Below, piece by piece: positions 44,478-52,997 of a stretch of 64,000 nt of DNA. The position numbers were made by a program, and so were the translations under genes. Positions within the stretch are counted from its first letter, which is position 1. Each line of letters opens with the position of its first letter. Where the stretch lies: assembly GCF_004364575.1 (NCBI RefSeq), contig NZ_SOAG01000014.1, positions 1 to 64,000 on the forward strand, written 5' to 3'. Below the pieces are notes generated by a model. It worked only from the letters and a program-made list of their open reading frames with translations. It did not search any database and was not told the origin of the DNA. The stretch comes from Myroides indicus (GTDB lineage Bacteria; Bacteroidota; Bacteroidia; Flavobacteriales; Flavobacteriaceae).

Positions 44478-45836
44478 ATGCAACTGTATAACACATTAAG
44501 CGCAGAAGAAAGAGCACAACTTATTGAACAAGCAGGTGAAAACCGTTTGACTTTGTCTTTCTATGCGTATGCCAACATTGAGAACCCTCAACAATTTAGA
44601 GATGAATTATTTTTAGCATGGAATGCTTTGGACGCTTTAGGGCGCATTTACGTTGCTCATGAAGGAATCAATGCACAAATGTCTGTTCCGGCATCTAAAT
44701 TTGAAGCTTTCAGAGATACTTTGGAGGAGTATGACTTTATGAAAGGCATTCGTCTAAATGTAGCGATTGAGCAAGACGACCTTTCTTTTTTAAAGCTCAC
44801 CATAAAAGTACGAAATAAAATTGTTGCTGATGGGTTAAATGACAATACTTTTGACGTTACCAATAAAGGAATACACCTAAAAGCAAAAGAGTTTAATCAG
44901 CTGTTAGAAGATCCGAATACAATTGTAGTGGATTTTAGAAATCACTACGAAAGTGAAGTTGGACATTTTATAGGAGCAATAACTCCGGATGTAGATACTT
45001 TCCGCGAGTCATTGCCTATTATAAAAAATCAGCTGAAGGATATCAAAGAAGAAAAAAACTTATTGATGTATTGCACAGGTGGTATTCGCTGTGAAAAAGC
45101 TTCCGCTTACTTTAAGCATCACGGCTTTAAAAATGTATATCAGCTTGAAGGAGGAATTATAGAATATACACGACAGGTAAAAGCTGAAGGACTGGAAAGT
45201 AAATTCATTGGGAAAAACTTTGTATTTGACCACCGTTTGGGAGAACGCATTACAGATGATGTTATTGCACATTGCCACCAATGCGGAAAACCTTGTGATA
45301 CTCACGTAAACTGTGCTAATGAAGCTTGCCATTTACTTTTTATCCAGTGCGATGAATGTGCCGAAAAAATGCACGGTTGCTGTTCAGATGAATGTTTGGA
45401 TATTATCCAATTGCCTGTTGAAGAACAAAAACGGTTGCGAAAAGGAATACAAAAAGGAAATCTGATCTTTAAAAAAGGACGCTCGGAAGCTTTAAAATTC
45501 AAAAAAGAGCGCAATGTTTTTGAAGAGATAAAGGCAGTGAAAGTTGCAGCGGTAACTCAGATCCGCAAAAAACAAGCCGAGCGAAAAATTCTTGTAGGAA
45601 CTGTACAGCATTATTTTACAAAAGCAGGAGTAGGACAATTTCTGATAGAAAAAGAAATTAAATTGGGCGATAAAATTGCCATTGTTGGGCCAACGACAGG
45701 GGATGAAAGAGTAACGCTTGATCACATGATGGTAAACGGACAAGAAGTTGCAATTGCAAACGAAGGAGATAGAATGACAATGACGTTGAACTTTCGTGTG
45801 CGCAAAAACGATCAGCTATTTAAAATCACAGAATAA
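44478..45836 (+). CDS. trhO: tRNA uridine(34) hydroxylase TrhO (YceA-type) with extra U32-like C-terminal domain
   Basis: 452 aa. The N-terminal ~110 residues are the TrhO-specific acylphosphatase-like domain (LTLSFYAYANIENPQQFRDE, YVAHEGINAQMSVP), followed by a rhodanese domain (about 130-235; VVDFRNHYESEVGHF, active-site Cys in LMYCTGGIRCEKASAY) and a Cys-rich zinc-like segment (about 262-310; CHQCGKPC, CANEACH, CDECAEK, CCSDEC). TrhO makes 5-hydroxyuridine at tRNA position 34 using oxygen. The last ~80 residues (about 372-452, VGTVQHYFTKAGVGQFLIE to FRVRKNDQLFKI) match the C-terminal domain of the neighbouring U32 protein, which standard YceA lacks. First gene of a four-gene operon, 12 bases before the next. 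Confidence 0.88.
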   Translation: MQLYNTLSAEERAQLIEQAGENRLTLSFYAYANIENPQQFRDELFLAWNALDALGRIYVAHEGINAQMSVPASKFEAFRDTLEEYDFMKGIRLNVAIEQDDLSFLKLTIKVRNKIVADGLNDNTFDVTNKGIHLKAKEFNQLLEDPNTIVVDFRNHYESEVGHFIGAITPDVDTFRESLPIIKNQLKDIKEEKNLLMYCTGGIRCEKASAYFKHHGFKNVYQLEGGIIEYTRQVKAEGLESKFIGKNFVFDHRLGERITDDVIAHCHQCGKPCDTHVNCANEACHLLFIQCDECAEKMHGCCSDECLDIIQLPVEEQKRLRKGIQKGNLIFKKGRSEALKFKKERNVFEEIKAVKVAAVTQIRKKQAERKILVGTVQHYFTKAGVGQFLIEKEIKLGDKIAIVGPTTGDERVTLDHMMVNGQEVAIANEGDRMTMTLNFRVRKNDQLFKITE

Positions 45837-45848
45837 TAAATAGACGTA

Positions 45849-47093
45849 ATGACAGTTTCGGGAAGAATTGAACTGATGGCTCCTGCTGGCAATTTTGAAT
45901 CGTTGCAGGCCGCTCTGGACAATGGGGCAGATTCCGTATATTTTGGTGTGGATCAGCTAAATATGAGAGCGCGTTCTACCGTAAATTTTTCGATTGATGA
46001 TTTACAAGAAATAGCCAAGCGTTGTCAGACAAAAAATGTTCGAACTTATTTAACGGTGAATACAATAATTTATGATCACGATCTGTCCATTGTAAAAACC
46101 TTGTTGAACAAAGCAAAAGAAGCCGGACTGACAGCAGTAATTGCTTCAGATCAGGCGGTAATTGCCTCGGCAAGGGCTATTGGACTGGAAGTTCATATTT
46201 CAACACAGCTAAACATTACCAATATTGAAACAGTTAGGTTTTACAGTCTGTTTGCAGATACTATTGTTTTGTCGCGGGAGCTGAGTTTGCGTCAGGTAAA
46301 AAAGATTGCCGAAGCCATCGAACGAGAACAAATCAAAGGACCGTCTGGCAATTTGGTTGAAATTGAAATATTCGGGCATGGCGCATTGTGTATGGCGGTT
46401 TCCGGGAAGTGTTATTTGAGTCTGCATTCGCATAATTCTTCAGCTAATAGAGGCGCTTGCAAGCAAAATTGCCGAAAAAAATATACAGTAATTGATCAGG
46501 AAAGCGGTTTTGAAATCGAATTGGATAACGAGTATATGATGTCGCCAAAAGATTTATGTACAGTTGACTTCTTGGATCAGGTAATTGCTGCCGGGGCTAA
46601 AGTCTTAAAGATAGAAGGAAGAGGACGAGCTCCTGAATATGTTGCTACTGTTATACGGACATATCGGGCTGCGATTGACTCTGTGGCGGAAGGAAATTAT
46701 ACTAAAGACAAAGTGAAAGAGTGGATGAAAGCTCTTGAAACAGTTTATAATCGCGGATTTTGGAGCGGCTATTATTTAGGGCAGAAATTGGGCGAATGGA
46801 GTGATAATCCGGGCAGTAATGCAACACAAAAAAAGGTATATGTGGGTAAGGCGATACATTATTTTCAAAAAGCTGCCGTGGGAGAGTTTAAGATAGAGGC
46901 CTATGACATTAGAGTAGGTGATAAGATACTGGTTACCGGATCAAGTACAGGAGCTAAAGAAGTGATTGTTGACGAAATGCTGGTAAATGAACAGGCTGCC
47001 GAACGCGCTACTAAAGGAGATGATTGTACTATAAAACTGCCGTTTAGAGTAAGGATGTCTGATAAATTGTATAAAATTGTAGAAGCGCAATGA
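45849..47093 (+). CDS. trhP: U32 peptidase family protein, TrhP/YegQ-like tRNA hydroxylation protein
   Basis: 414 aa. U32 family signatures: ELMAPAGNFESLQAAL, GADSVYFGVDQLNMRARS, VHISTQLNITN, the cysteine cluster CMAVSGKCYLSLHSHNSSAN with GACKQNCRKKY, and MSPKDLC. The C-terminal ~80 residues form the U32 C-terminal domain (VGKAIHYFQKAAVGEFKIE to FRVRMSDKLYKI). In E. coli, TrhP (YegQ) drives oxygen-independent hydroxylation of U34, depends on prephenate and Fe-S cluster biogenesis, and acts in parallel with TrhO. Assignment as TrhP and not another U32 branch rests on the domain layout and the trhO neighbour. The stop overlaps the ferredoxin start (ATGA). Confidence 0.85.
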   Translation: MTVSGRIELMAPAGNFESLQAALDNGADSVYFGVDQLNMRARSTVNFSIDDLQEIAKRCQTKNVRTYLTVNTIIYDHDLSIVKTLLNKAKEAGLTAVIASDQAVIASARAIGLEVHISTQLNITNIETVRFYSLFADTIVLSRELSLRQVKKIAEAIEREQIKGPSGNLVEIEIFGHGALCMAVSGKCYLSLHSHNSSANRGACKQNCRKKYTVIDQESGFEIELDNEYMMSPKDLCTVDFLDQVIAAGAKVLKIEGRGRAPEYVATVIRTYRAAIDSVAEGNYTKDKVKEWMKALETVYNRGFWSGYYLGQKLGEWSDNPGSNATQKKVYVGKAIHYFQKAAVGEFKIEAYDIRVGDKILVTGSSTGAKEVIVDEMLVNEQAAERATKGDDCTIKLPFRVRMSDKLYKIVEAQ

Positions 47094-47320
47094 TAGTTGT
47101 AACTTTACAGCGAGATAAATGTATTGGTTGCAATTATTGCGTTGAGGTAGCTCCCCGGCAATTTCAGATGTCGAAAAAAGACGGAAAAACCGTTTTGCTC
47201 AGATCTGTTAACAATAAGGGCTTTTATACATTAAAATCTTCTGATTACAGTATATTGGAGGGATGTGAACAAGCAGAAAAAGTTTGTCCGGTACACATCA
47301 TAAAGGTTAAAGATATTTAA
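47090..47320 (+). CDS. Small [4Fe-4S] ferredoxin
   Basis: 76 aa with one cluster-binding set: CIGCNYC (residues 12-18) and a distal Cys-Pro in VCPVHIIKV, with APRQFQMSKKDGK between, the layout of monocluster ferredoxins. An additional Cys in EGCEQAEKVC is common in this group. Translationally coupled to the upstream U32 gene by a 4-base overlap and separated from the next by one base. Placement suggests it donates electrons to, or maintains, the Fe-S cluster of the U32 protein; this is inference. Confidence 0.88.
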   Translation: MIVVTLQRDKCIGCNYCVEVAPRQFQMSKKDGKTVLLRSVNNKGFYTLKSSDYSILEGCEQAEKVCPVHIIKVKDI

Positions 47321-47321
47321 G

Positions 47322-47678
47322 ATGAGAAAGATATATTATTTAAGCAGCTGTACAACCTGTAAACGAATTTTAGGTGAGATGTCTGAAATTGATAGTTTTG
47401 AATTGCAGGAAATAAAACAAAACCCTGTAACGGAACAACAGTTGGCAGAAATGTTTGCAAAAACAGGCAGTTATGAAAAGTTGTTTAACAAACGCGCACA
47501 GTTGTACAAAAGCAGAGGGTTGAAAGACCAAAATCTTGGAGAAGAGGATTTTAAAGATCTGATTTTAGAGCATTATACCTTTTTGAGCCGTCCGGTTATG
47601 TTTATAGATGGCAATATTTATGTAGGTAACAGTAAAAAAGTAGTTGAAGAAGCCATTCAACAAGCAAATAAGTTGTAG
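47322..47678 (+). CDS. ArsC/Spx family thioredoxin-like reductase
   Basis: 118 aa. ArsC-family thioredoxin fold with SSCTTCKRIL (Cys-x-x-Cys near residues 9-12), LQEIKQNPVTEQQLAEMF, NKRAQLYKSRGL and the cis-Pro segment SRPVMFIDGNIYVGN. Arsenate reductases use the first Cys; the second could form a disulfide as in Spx-like regulators. No arsenic genes are nearby, so arsenate reduction should not be assumed. It is the last gene of the tRNA-modification operon (one base after the ferredoxin). Confidence 0.8.
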   Translation: MRKIYYLSSCTTCKRILGEMSEIDSFELQEIKQNPVTEQQLAEMFAKTGSYEKLFNKRAQLYKSRGLKDQNLGEEDFKDLILEHYTFLSRPVMFIDGNIYVGNSKKVVEEAIQQANKL

Positions 47679-47724
47679 GTTTTATTGTTGTAAGTTGTAT
47701 GTTAAATGGTGAAAATACTACCGT

Positions 47725-48825
47725 TTACTCAATAGCTTCCCACCAATTTTCAAACGCTTGATTTTCGTTGTTTAAATAAACGATTTCGCCAATTTTGGGA
47801 GTCATTATTTTTGTTTCAGAAATTTTGCCGGCATTTTCGGTTATTTTTTGCAGAGGTTCTTTCCACGGATGGTTTGCCAGTTTGAATTTAGAATTATGGA
47901 CAGGCAGCAGTCGTTTAGTGTTTAGATCGGAACAAGCTTTAGGCAAATCTTCTGGCAATAAGTGGATATACTTCCATTTTTTGTCATATTGTCCATTTTC
48001 GAGAATAGCTATATCAAAGGGTCCAAACTGTTTTCCAATAGCTTTAAAGTGCGTATCGTATCCGCTATCGCCGCCCAAAAACAAATTCAATTTTTCCGAT
48101 TTTAATACATAAGACGCCCATAGAGTATTGTTTCGCTTAAATCCTCGCCCCGAAAAATGTCGTGAAGGAGTTGCGGTAAGCTGTATTGATTTATTAAGAA
48201 TAATATTTTCATACCAATCTAGTTCAATAATGTGTTCCGCTGGAAATCCCCAATATTCTAAATGCGCTCCGACTCCTAACGGGCAAATAATCTTAGAAAT
48301 TCTATTTTTAATTTCTTTAAAAGTAGTATAGTCTAAATGGTCGTAATGGTCGTGTGTTAAAATAAGGAAATCAATCGCGGGCAATATAGCTGTATTAAAA
48401 AAATCTGCTCCTTTAAAAGCTACATTAGTATTGTATAGAGGCGAGGCATTTTTTGTTAAAACAGGATCTACTACTATTTTTTGTTGATCTACCTGTAAAA
48501 AATAAGACGAATGCCCGAACCACACCAGATAATCTTCAGTAAGTTTTAATTGATTAATATCTGTTTTTATATGTGGAATGCTCTTTGTTGGTTTAGTCGC
48601 TTTTACCTTTGAAAACAAAATGTCCTTTAAGGCATCGTAATAGAAAACTCCTTCTGCTAAAGCAGGGGTTTTGGATAAGTTTTGAAACTGATTTCCTCTA
48701 AAGTTTTTAGATTGCTTAATTTTCTCTAAACGAATGTCTTTCGCCTTTTTGCCAAATAAGGGGTGCTGAAGGAAAGCGGTGATGCCTATTGCAGCAATAA
48801 AAATGATTCCTAAAAGAATAAACAT
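47725..48825 (-). CDS. MBL-fold metallo-hydrolase (UlaG/NAPE-PLD-like), membrane-anchored
   Basis: 366 aa with an N-terminal hydrophobic anchor or signal (about residues 1-17). Metallo-beta-lactamase fold of the lactonase/NAPE-PLD group: WFGHSSYFLQVD, VVDPVLTKNASPL, the zinc motif LTHDHYDHLDY (HxHxDH variant HDHYDH), GVGAHLEYWG, TPSRHFSGRG, LFLGGDSGYDTHF and LLPVHNSKF. Substrate is not predictable; relatives act on phosphodiesters or lactones. Encoded convergently to the ArsC-like gene and probably monocistronic. Confidence 0.88.
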   Translation of the reverse strand: MFILLGIIFIAAIGITAFLQHPLFGKKAKDIRLEKIKQSKNFRGNQFQNLSKTPALAEGVFYYDALKDILFSKVKATKPTKSIPHIKTDINQLKLTEDYLVWFGHSSYFLQVDQQKIVVDPVLTKNASPLYNTNVAFKGADFFNTAILPAIDFLILTHDHYDHLDYTTFKEIKNRISKIICPLGVGAHLEYWGFPAEHIIELDWYENIILNKSIQLTATPSRHFSGRGFKRNNTLWASYVLKSEKLNLFLGGDSGYDTHFKAIGKQFGPFDIAILENGQYDKKWKYIHLLPEDLPKACSDLNTKRLLPVHNSKFKLANHPWKEPLQKITENAGKISETKIMTPKIGEIVYLNNENQAFENWWEAIE

Positions 48826-49442
48826 ATCTTCAATATAATAATTTATAGTGCGAAATATCGCGATTTAATCCTAATCTGCCCTTTAACATGTTCTTAATCT
48901 ATTTTTTTGTCTTTAAAAACTGCATAACAAAATATAAATATAGGGCTGAATATTAATTTGTTGTATATATGGGTTCGTTTTTTTAAATAAAGTAGATGTT
49001 AAAATTTTATTTTTCTGCATAATATTTGTGACTAAATAATAAACGTGTTGTCTTAATAATAACAAAGAGGGAATAATTGCTATGAAAGCCTTTTTTATTT
49101 ATCTGAAAATTTCAGATGAAATCTGTCAAAAGTAAAATTTTGGCAAATGTATTTATAAGAAGAGTTATGGTTGTTTTGGTTATCTCCTATGAAGTGGAAT
49201 AATTGTGCATAAAAGGTGAAAAGGAAAAGGAGTAACACTAAAAAGGCTGTTAGACATTTGTTTAGCAGCCTTTTGTTTTTATATATAGGTACCTTAAAAT
49301 TATTATAAAAATAAGCCAGATAAAACAAGGGTAATAAAAAAGAAAATAAGATTAATGCTAAAAGTAAATGAAAACGAGTATAAAGGCTGTTTAAAAACCT
49401 GATTTATATAGAAATTACTCCTTTCATTTTGTGAGTTTTGCT
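48826..49442. other. Long intergenic region with a terminator-like hairpin
   Basis: About 640 bases without a convincing gene. It holds an AT-rich stretch, a small hairpin ATCTGAA/TTCAGAT (49101-49117), and AAAAGGCTG (49241-49250) pairing with CAGCCTTTT (49266-49274) followed by a T-rich tract, which resembles a plus-strand terminator although no gene ends here. A weak -7-like TAATATTTG lies near 49019-49027. A small RNA between the two is possible. Confidence 0.35.
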
Positions 49443-49450
49443 TAACTTTG
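49443..49450 (+). promoter_or_regulatory. -7 box of the yicC-gmk-nadD operon
   Basis: TAACTTTG matches TAnnTTTG; nearest TTG (49429) is only 11 bases away, so the -33 element is unclear. Confidence 0.45.
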
Positions 49451-49469
49451 CAGTTATTATTTTAAGTAT

Positions 49470-50330
49470 ATGATACATTCCATGACGGGATTTGGTAAAG
49501 CATGTATGCAGTTGCCAACCAAAAAAATTACAGTTGAGGTAAAGTCTTTGAACAGTAAAAACTTAGATTTAAATGTTCGTTTACCGTTGACTTACAGAGA
49601 AAAAGAGCTCCCGCTTAGAAACCTGATTGCGCAGGAACTAGAAAGAGGAAAAGTCGATTTTTCGGTTTATAGTGAAGTTACGGCAGAAGAAACCTCAAGT
49701 AAGATTAATGGTCCTATAGTCCTATCATACATTCAGCAAATGCGTCAGATTATTCCAAATGCCGACGAAACGGAATTAATGAAAATGGCAGTCCGAATGC
49801 CAGATTCTTTAAAAGTGGAGCGTGTAGAGTTGGATGAAAATGAATGGGCGCAGATTGAAACAGTTATCAAAGAAGCACTTAAAAATATTAATGAATTTCG
49901 TACCAGTGAAGGATCGTCTTTAGAAAAAGACTTTAGAATAAGGGTGGAAAATATTCGGCAATACATGGAGCAGATAATTGAATTGGATGCAGAAAGAATT
50001 GTGGGAGTGAAAGAACGTCTGCGCAATAATCTGAACGAACTGAAATTGACGGTTGATGAAAACAGATATGAGCAAGAGGTGATCTATTACCTTGAAAAAA
50101 TGGATATTACTGAAGAAAAAGTCCGCTTGGGCAAGCATCTCGATTATTTTGAAGAAACTTTAGAAAGAGGAGAGGCAAATGGCAGAAAATTAGGATTTAT
50201 TGCTCAGGAAATGGGAAGAGAAATTAACACGATGGGTTCTAAATCAAACCATGCCGAAATGCAAAAGGTAGTGGTAATGATGAAAGACGAATTAGAAAAA
50301 ATAAAAGAACAGGTACTCAACGTTCTTTAA
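49470..50330 (+). CDS. yicC: YicC/YloC family endoribonuclease
   Basis: 286 aa, normal for the family. Starts MIHSMTGFGKA, the diagnostic N-terminus, with EVKSLNSKNLDLNVRLP, then a helical middle, and the conserved C-terminal domain (EKVRLGKHLDYFEETLERGE, GRKLGFIAQEMGREINTMGS, KSNHAEMQKVVVMMKDELEKI). Family members act as endoribonucleases on structured RNA in E. coli. First gene of an operon with gmk (16 bases) and nadD (7 bases), a common arrangement in Bacteroidota. Confidence 0.93.
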   Translation: MIHSMTGFGKACMQLPTKKITVEVKSLNSKNLDLNVRLPLTYREKELPLRNLIAQELERGKVDFSVYSEVTAEETSSKINGPIVLSYIQQMRQIIPNADETELMKMAVRMPDSLKVERVELDENEWAQIETVIKEALKNINEFRTSEGSSLEKDFRIRVENIRQYMEQIIELDAERIVGVKERLRNNLNELKLTVDENRYEQEVIYYLEKMDITEEKVRLGKHLDYFEETLERGEANGRKLGFIAQEMGREINTMGSKSNHAEMQKVVVMMKDELEKIKEQVLNVL

Positions 50331-50346
50331 AAAATAGATCGATTTT

Positions 50347-50919
50347 ATGACGAAAAAAGGAAAATTGATTGTGTTTTCAGCTCCATCCGGTTCTGGAAAA
50401 ACAACAATTGTCAGACATTTGTTAGCTCAAAAAGATTTGAATTTGGAGTTTTCTATTTCTTGTACTTCTCGTGCTTCACGCGGCGAAGAAATAAACGGAA
50501 AGGATTATTATTTTATTTCGCTGGACGATTTTAAGCAGCATATTAAAAACGAAGATTTTTTGGAATGGGAAGAGGTTTATAGGGACAATTTTTATGGAAC
50601 TTTAAAATCTGAAGTTGAACGAATCTGGAGTGAAGGCAAAAATGTTATTTTTGATATAGACGTTGCGGGAGGGTTACGCATTAAGCGAAAGTTTCCGGAC
50701 GAAACGCTGGCTGTTTTTGTAAAGCCGCCCAGTATTGATGAACTAAAAATTCGTTTGAAAAAGCGCTGTACCGAAAGTGAAGATAAAATAAATATGCGCA
50801 TTGCCAAAGCATCTGTTGAGCTGGCTACAGCGCCTCAATTTGATCTGATTATAAAAAATTATGATTTAGAGGTAGCTAAGGAAGAGTCTTATCAATTGGT
50901 AAAAGAGTTTTTAAAATAA
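50347..50919 (+). CDS. gmk: Guanylate kinase
   Basis: 190 aa. Walker A SAPSGSGKTT (residues 11-20), SCTSRASRGEEINGKDYYFI (GMP-binding), EWEEVYRDNFYGT and DIDVAGGLRIKRKFPD, then RLKKRCTESEDKINMRI. Phosphorylates GMP to GDP with ATP in the cytoplasm. Full length, in the middle of the yicC-gmk-nadD operon. Confidence 0.96.
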   Translation: MTKKGKLIVFSAPSGSGKTTIVRHLLAQKDLNLEFSISCTSRASRGEEINGKDYYFISLDDFKQHIKNEDFLEWEEVYRDNFYGTLKSEVERIWSEGKNVIFDIDVAGGLRIKRKFPDETLAVFVKPPSIDELKIRLKKRCTESEDKINMRIAKASVELATAPQFDLIIKNYDLEVAKEESYQLVKEFLK

Positions 50920-50926
50920 TCAAAAG

Positions 50927-51514
50927 ATGAAAATAGGGCTGTATTTTGGTACTTTTAATCCCATTCACATCGGGCACTTGGTAATTGCCAATCACATGGT
51001 TCAATATACTGAGCTAGATGAGGTATGGATGGTTGTAACACCACATAGTCCACATAAAAAGAAAAGAGGATTGTTGGAAGATTATCATCGTTTACACATG
51101 GTAAATCTGGCGGTTGAAGATTACGATTATCTCCGTTCATCCGATATTGAATTTCATCTGCCTCAGCCTAACTATACCGTAAATACGATGGAGCACTTGC
51201 ACGAGCGCTTTCCAAAACATGAATTTGCCTTATTAATGGGAGAAGATAATTTGAATACGTTCACAAAGTGGAAAAACTATGAAACTCTATTGGACAGGTA
51301 TGATATTTTTGTGTATCCGCGGATTTTTGAAGACAAAATGAAAGATAATCCGCTTCTTAAACATTCACGAATAAAATTAGTTGAAAACGCTCCTGTTATG
51401 GAAATATCTGCCACGTTTATCCGAAATGCCATCAAAGAAGGAAAGAATATTAAACCCTTGTTAGATAAACAAGTATGGGAGTATATAGATCACAATTTAT
51501 TTTATAAAAAATAG
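50927..51514 (+). CDS. nadD: Nicotinate-nucleotide adenylyltransferase
   Basis: 195 aa. Nucleotidyltransferase motif GTFNPIHIGHL (residues 8-18; H-x-G-H), VWMVVTPHSPHKKK, LLMGEDNLNTFTKW and the C-terminal ISATFIRNAIKEGKNIKPL (ISSTxxR motif). Converts nicotinate mononucleotide plus ATP into deamido-NAD, a late step of NAD synthesis. Seven bases after gmk and probably cotranscribed. Confidence 0.95.
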   Translation: MKIGLYFGTFNPIHIGHLVIANHMVQYTELDEVWMVVTPHSPHKKKRGLLEDYHRLHMVNLAVEDYDYLRSSDIEFHLPQPNYTVNTMEHLHERFPKHEFALLMGEDNLNTFTKWKNYETLLDRYDIFVYPRIFEDKMKDNPLLKHSRIKLVENAPVMEISATFIRNAIKEGKNIKPLLDKQVWEYIDHNLFYKK

Positions 51515-51748
51515 AAATATACTTTTTTTATAAATATAGCTTCATGTTATTTTGATTTATTATGTGTTAATATCTTCTAAAATAGATAAATAAAGGAAAG
51601 GTTTGTCTATTTGTTTTTAATTAATTTATTGGGTTCAAAAAAATATTTTACATATTATTTTAGGTTCTTTAATTGGTTTTTTGGGGTTTTTTTGTATTTT
51701 TGTTAAGGTATTTTTATTTTATTGCATTAAAAACCAATAGGTGTTCAA

Positions 51749-51779
51749 TTGCTTGAAAAAGGTTTTTTATTTACTTTTG
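51749..51779 (+). promoter_or_regulatory. gpsA promoter
   Basis: TTG at 51749-51751, 20-base spacer, TACTTTTG at 51772-51779: full consensus. ATG follows at 51802. The rest of the 287-base gap after nadD is AT-rich with nothing recognised. Confidence 0.7.
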
Positions 51780-51801
51780 GCGCAATAATAGTGTAACAAT
51801 C

Positions 51802-52797
51802 ATGAATGACAATCCGAAATTTGCGGTAATTGGAGGGGGGAGCTGGGCAACCGCTATCGTAAAAATGCTAAGTGAAAATTTAACTGATATAGCTTGGTAT
51901 ATGCGCAATGAAAACGCTATTGAAGAAATAAAGCTGAATTACCACAATCCAAATTATTTAAGTTCTGTAGAACTCGATGTTGAAAAGCTTTCTATAACTA
52001 ATAATGTAAATGAGGCGATCACCAATGCGGATTATATTGTTTTTGCCATTCCATCAGCATTTTTAAGTCAGGAACTGGAAAGCCTGACAGAAAGTTTGGA
52101 AAACAAAGTGATTATTTCTGCAATAAAAGGAATTATTCCCGAAACAAGTTTGATTGTCGGGGAACACTTTCATCAAACCTATAATGTACCGTATGATAAT
52201 ATTGCGGTGCTTACAGGACCCTGCCATGCAGAAGAGGTTGCTTTGGAACGTTTGTCGTACCTGACGATTGCTTGTAAAAATAAAGAATACGCAGAGGTTA
52301 TAGAAAATTGCTTAGGCAGTCACTATATCAGAGTAAAGCTGACGGATGATATTGTTGGAGCAGAATATGCTGCCATGCTGAAAAATATTTATGCTATTGC
52401 TTGCGGAATAGCACATGGCTTGGGATATGGCGATAATTTTCAGGCTCTTTTAATGAGCAATGCCATCCGAGAGATGAAAAAGTTTATTAAAAAGGTTCAT
52501 AAAATGAAGAGGAATATTAATAATTCTGCTTACCTAGGCGATTTGCTGGTAACAGGATATTCATTGTTTTCCAGAAACAGAATGTTTGGAAATATGATAG
52601 GAAAAGGATATACTGTAAAATCTGCTCAAATGGAAATGAATATGATTGCAGAGGGATATTACGCTACAAAAAGCGCCTATGAACTCAATAAAAAATACGG
52701 CGCTAAAACACCCATTATCAATGCTGTGTATGACATTTTGTATAATGGAGGAAATCCTAAGAAAGCTTTTAGAAAACTAACAGAAAAATTAGATTGA
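51802..52797 (+). CDS. gpsA: NAD(P)H-dependent glycerol-3-phosphate dehydrogenase
   Basis: 331 aa. N-terminal Rossmann motif GGGSWATAI (residues 11-19), AIPSAFLSQEL, ISAIKGIIPETS, LTGPCHAEEVALERLS, and the C-terminal catalytic region EYAAMLKNIYAIACGIAHGL with the conserved Lys, GYGDNFQALL and LGDLLVTGYSLFSRNRMFG. Reduces dihydroxyacetone phosphate to sn-glycerol 3-phosphate for phospholipid synthesis, feeding the acyltransferases elsewhere in the window. Monocistronic, with its own promoter and terminator. Confidence 0.95.
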   Translation: MNDNPKFAVIGGGSWATAIVKMLSENLTDIAWYMRNENAIEEIKLNYHNPNYLSSVELDVEKLSITNNVNEAITNADYIVFAIPSAFLSQELESLTESLENKVIISAIKGIIPETSLIVGEHFHQTYNVPYDNIAVLTGPCHAEEVALERLSYLTIACKNKEYAEVIENCLGSHYIRVKLTDDIVGAEYAAMLKNIYAIACGIAHGLGYGDNFQALLMSNAIREMKKFIKKVHKMKRNINNSAYLGDLLVTGYSLFSRNRMFGNMIGKGYTVKSAQMEMNMIAEGYYATKSAYELNKKYGAKTPIINAVYDILYNGGNPKKAFRKLTEKLD

Positions 52798-52843
52798 TTT
52801 TTTTATTCTTGTCACGTGTAAACTAATTTCGTTACATTTATAT

Positions 52844-52874
52844 AAGCAACTTATTGGTATTCATTAAGTTGCTT
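52844..52874 (+). terminator. gpsA terminator
   Basis: AAGCAACTTA (52844-52853) pairs perfectly with TAAGTTGCTT (52865-52874), followed by a T-rich tract. Confidence 0.75.
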
Positions 52875-52949
52875 TCTTGTTTTTATTTTTTTAAAGCAAG
52901 CAATATATGTATTAACTTTATGGTTTACAGTGTTTTACTTTAAATTTCC

Positions 52950-52977
52950 TTGGAGGAATATTAATACCGTAGTTTTG
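52950..52977 (+). promoter_or_regulatory. Promoter of the TerC-family gene
   Basis: TTG at 52950-52952, 17-base spacer, TAGTTTTG at 52970-52977: full consensus. No manganese riboswitch-like structure was recognised in the short leader. Confidence 0.6.
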
Positions 52978-52997
52978 GAGACTTAAATAAATAAAAT

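Noticed and set aside
47322-47678. Arsenic resistance function for the ArsC-like gene
   Set aside because: No arsenite exporter or ArsR-type regulator is nearby; the gene sits in a tRNA-modification operon, and the ArsC fold includes many non-arsenate proteins.
49095-49328. 77-codon minus-strand frame with a hydrophobic stretch
   Set aside because: It runs across a terminator-like hairpin, has a low-complexity AT-driven composition and no recognisable start context; no similarity was recognised.
52798-52997. Manganese riboswitch ahead of the TerC-family gene
   Set aside because: TerC/Alx genes are often under yybP-ykoY control, but the promoter at 52950-52977 leaves a leader of only about 15 bases, too short for the element, and the upstream hairpin looks like the gpsA terminator.
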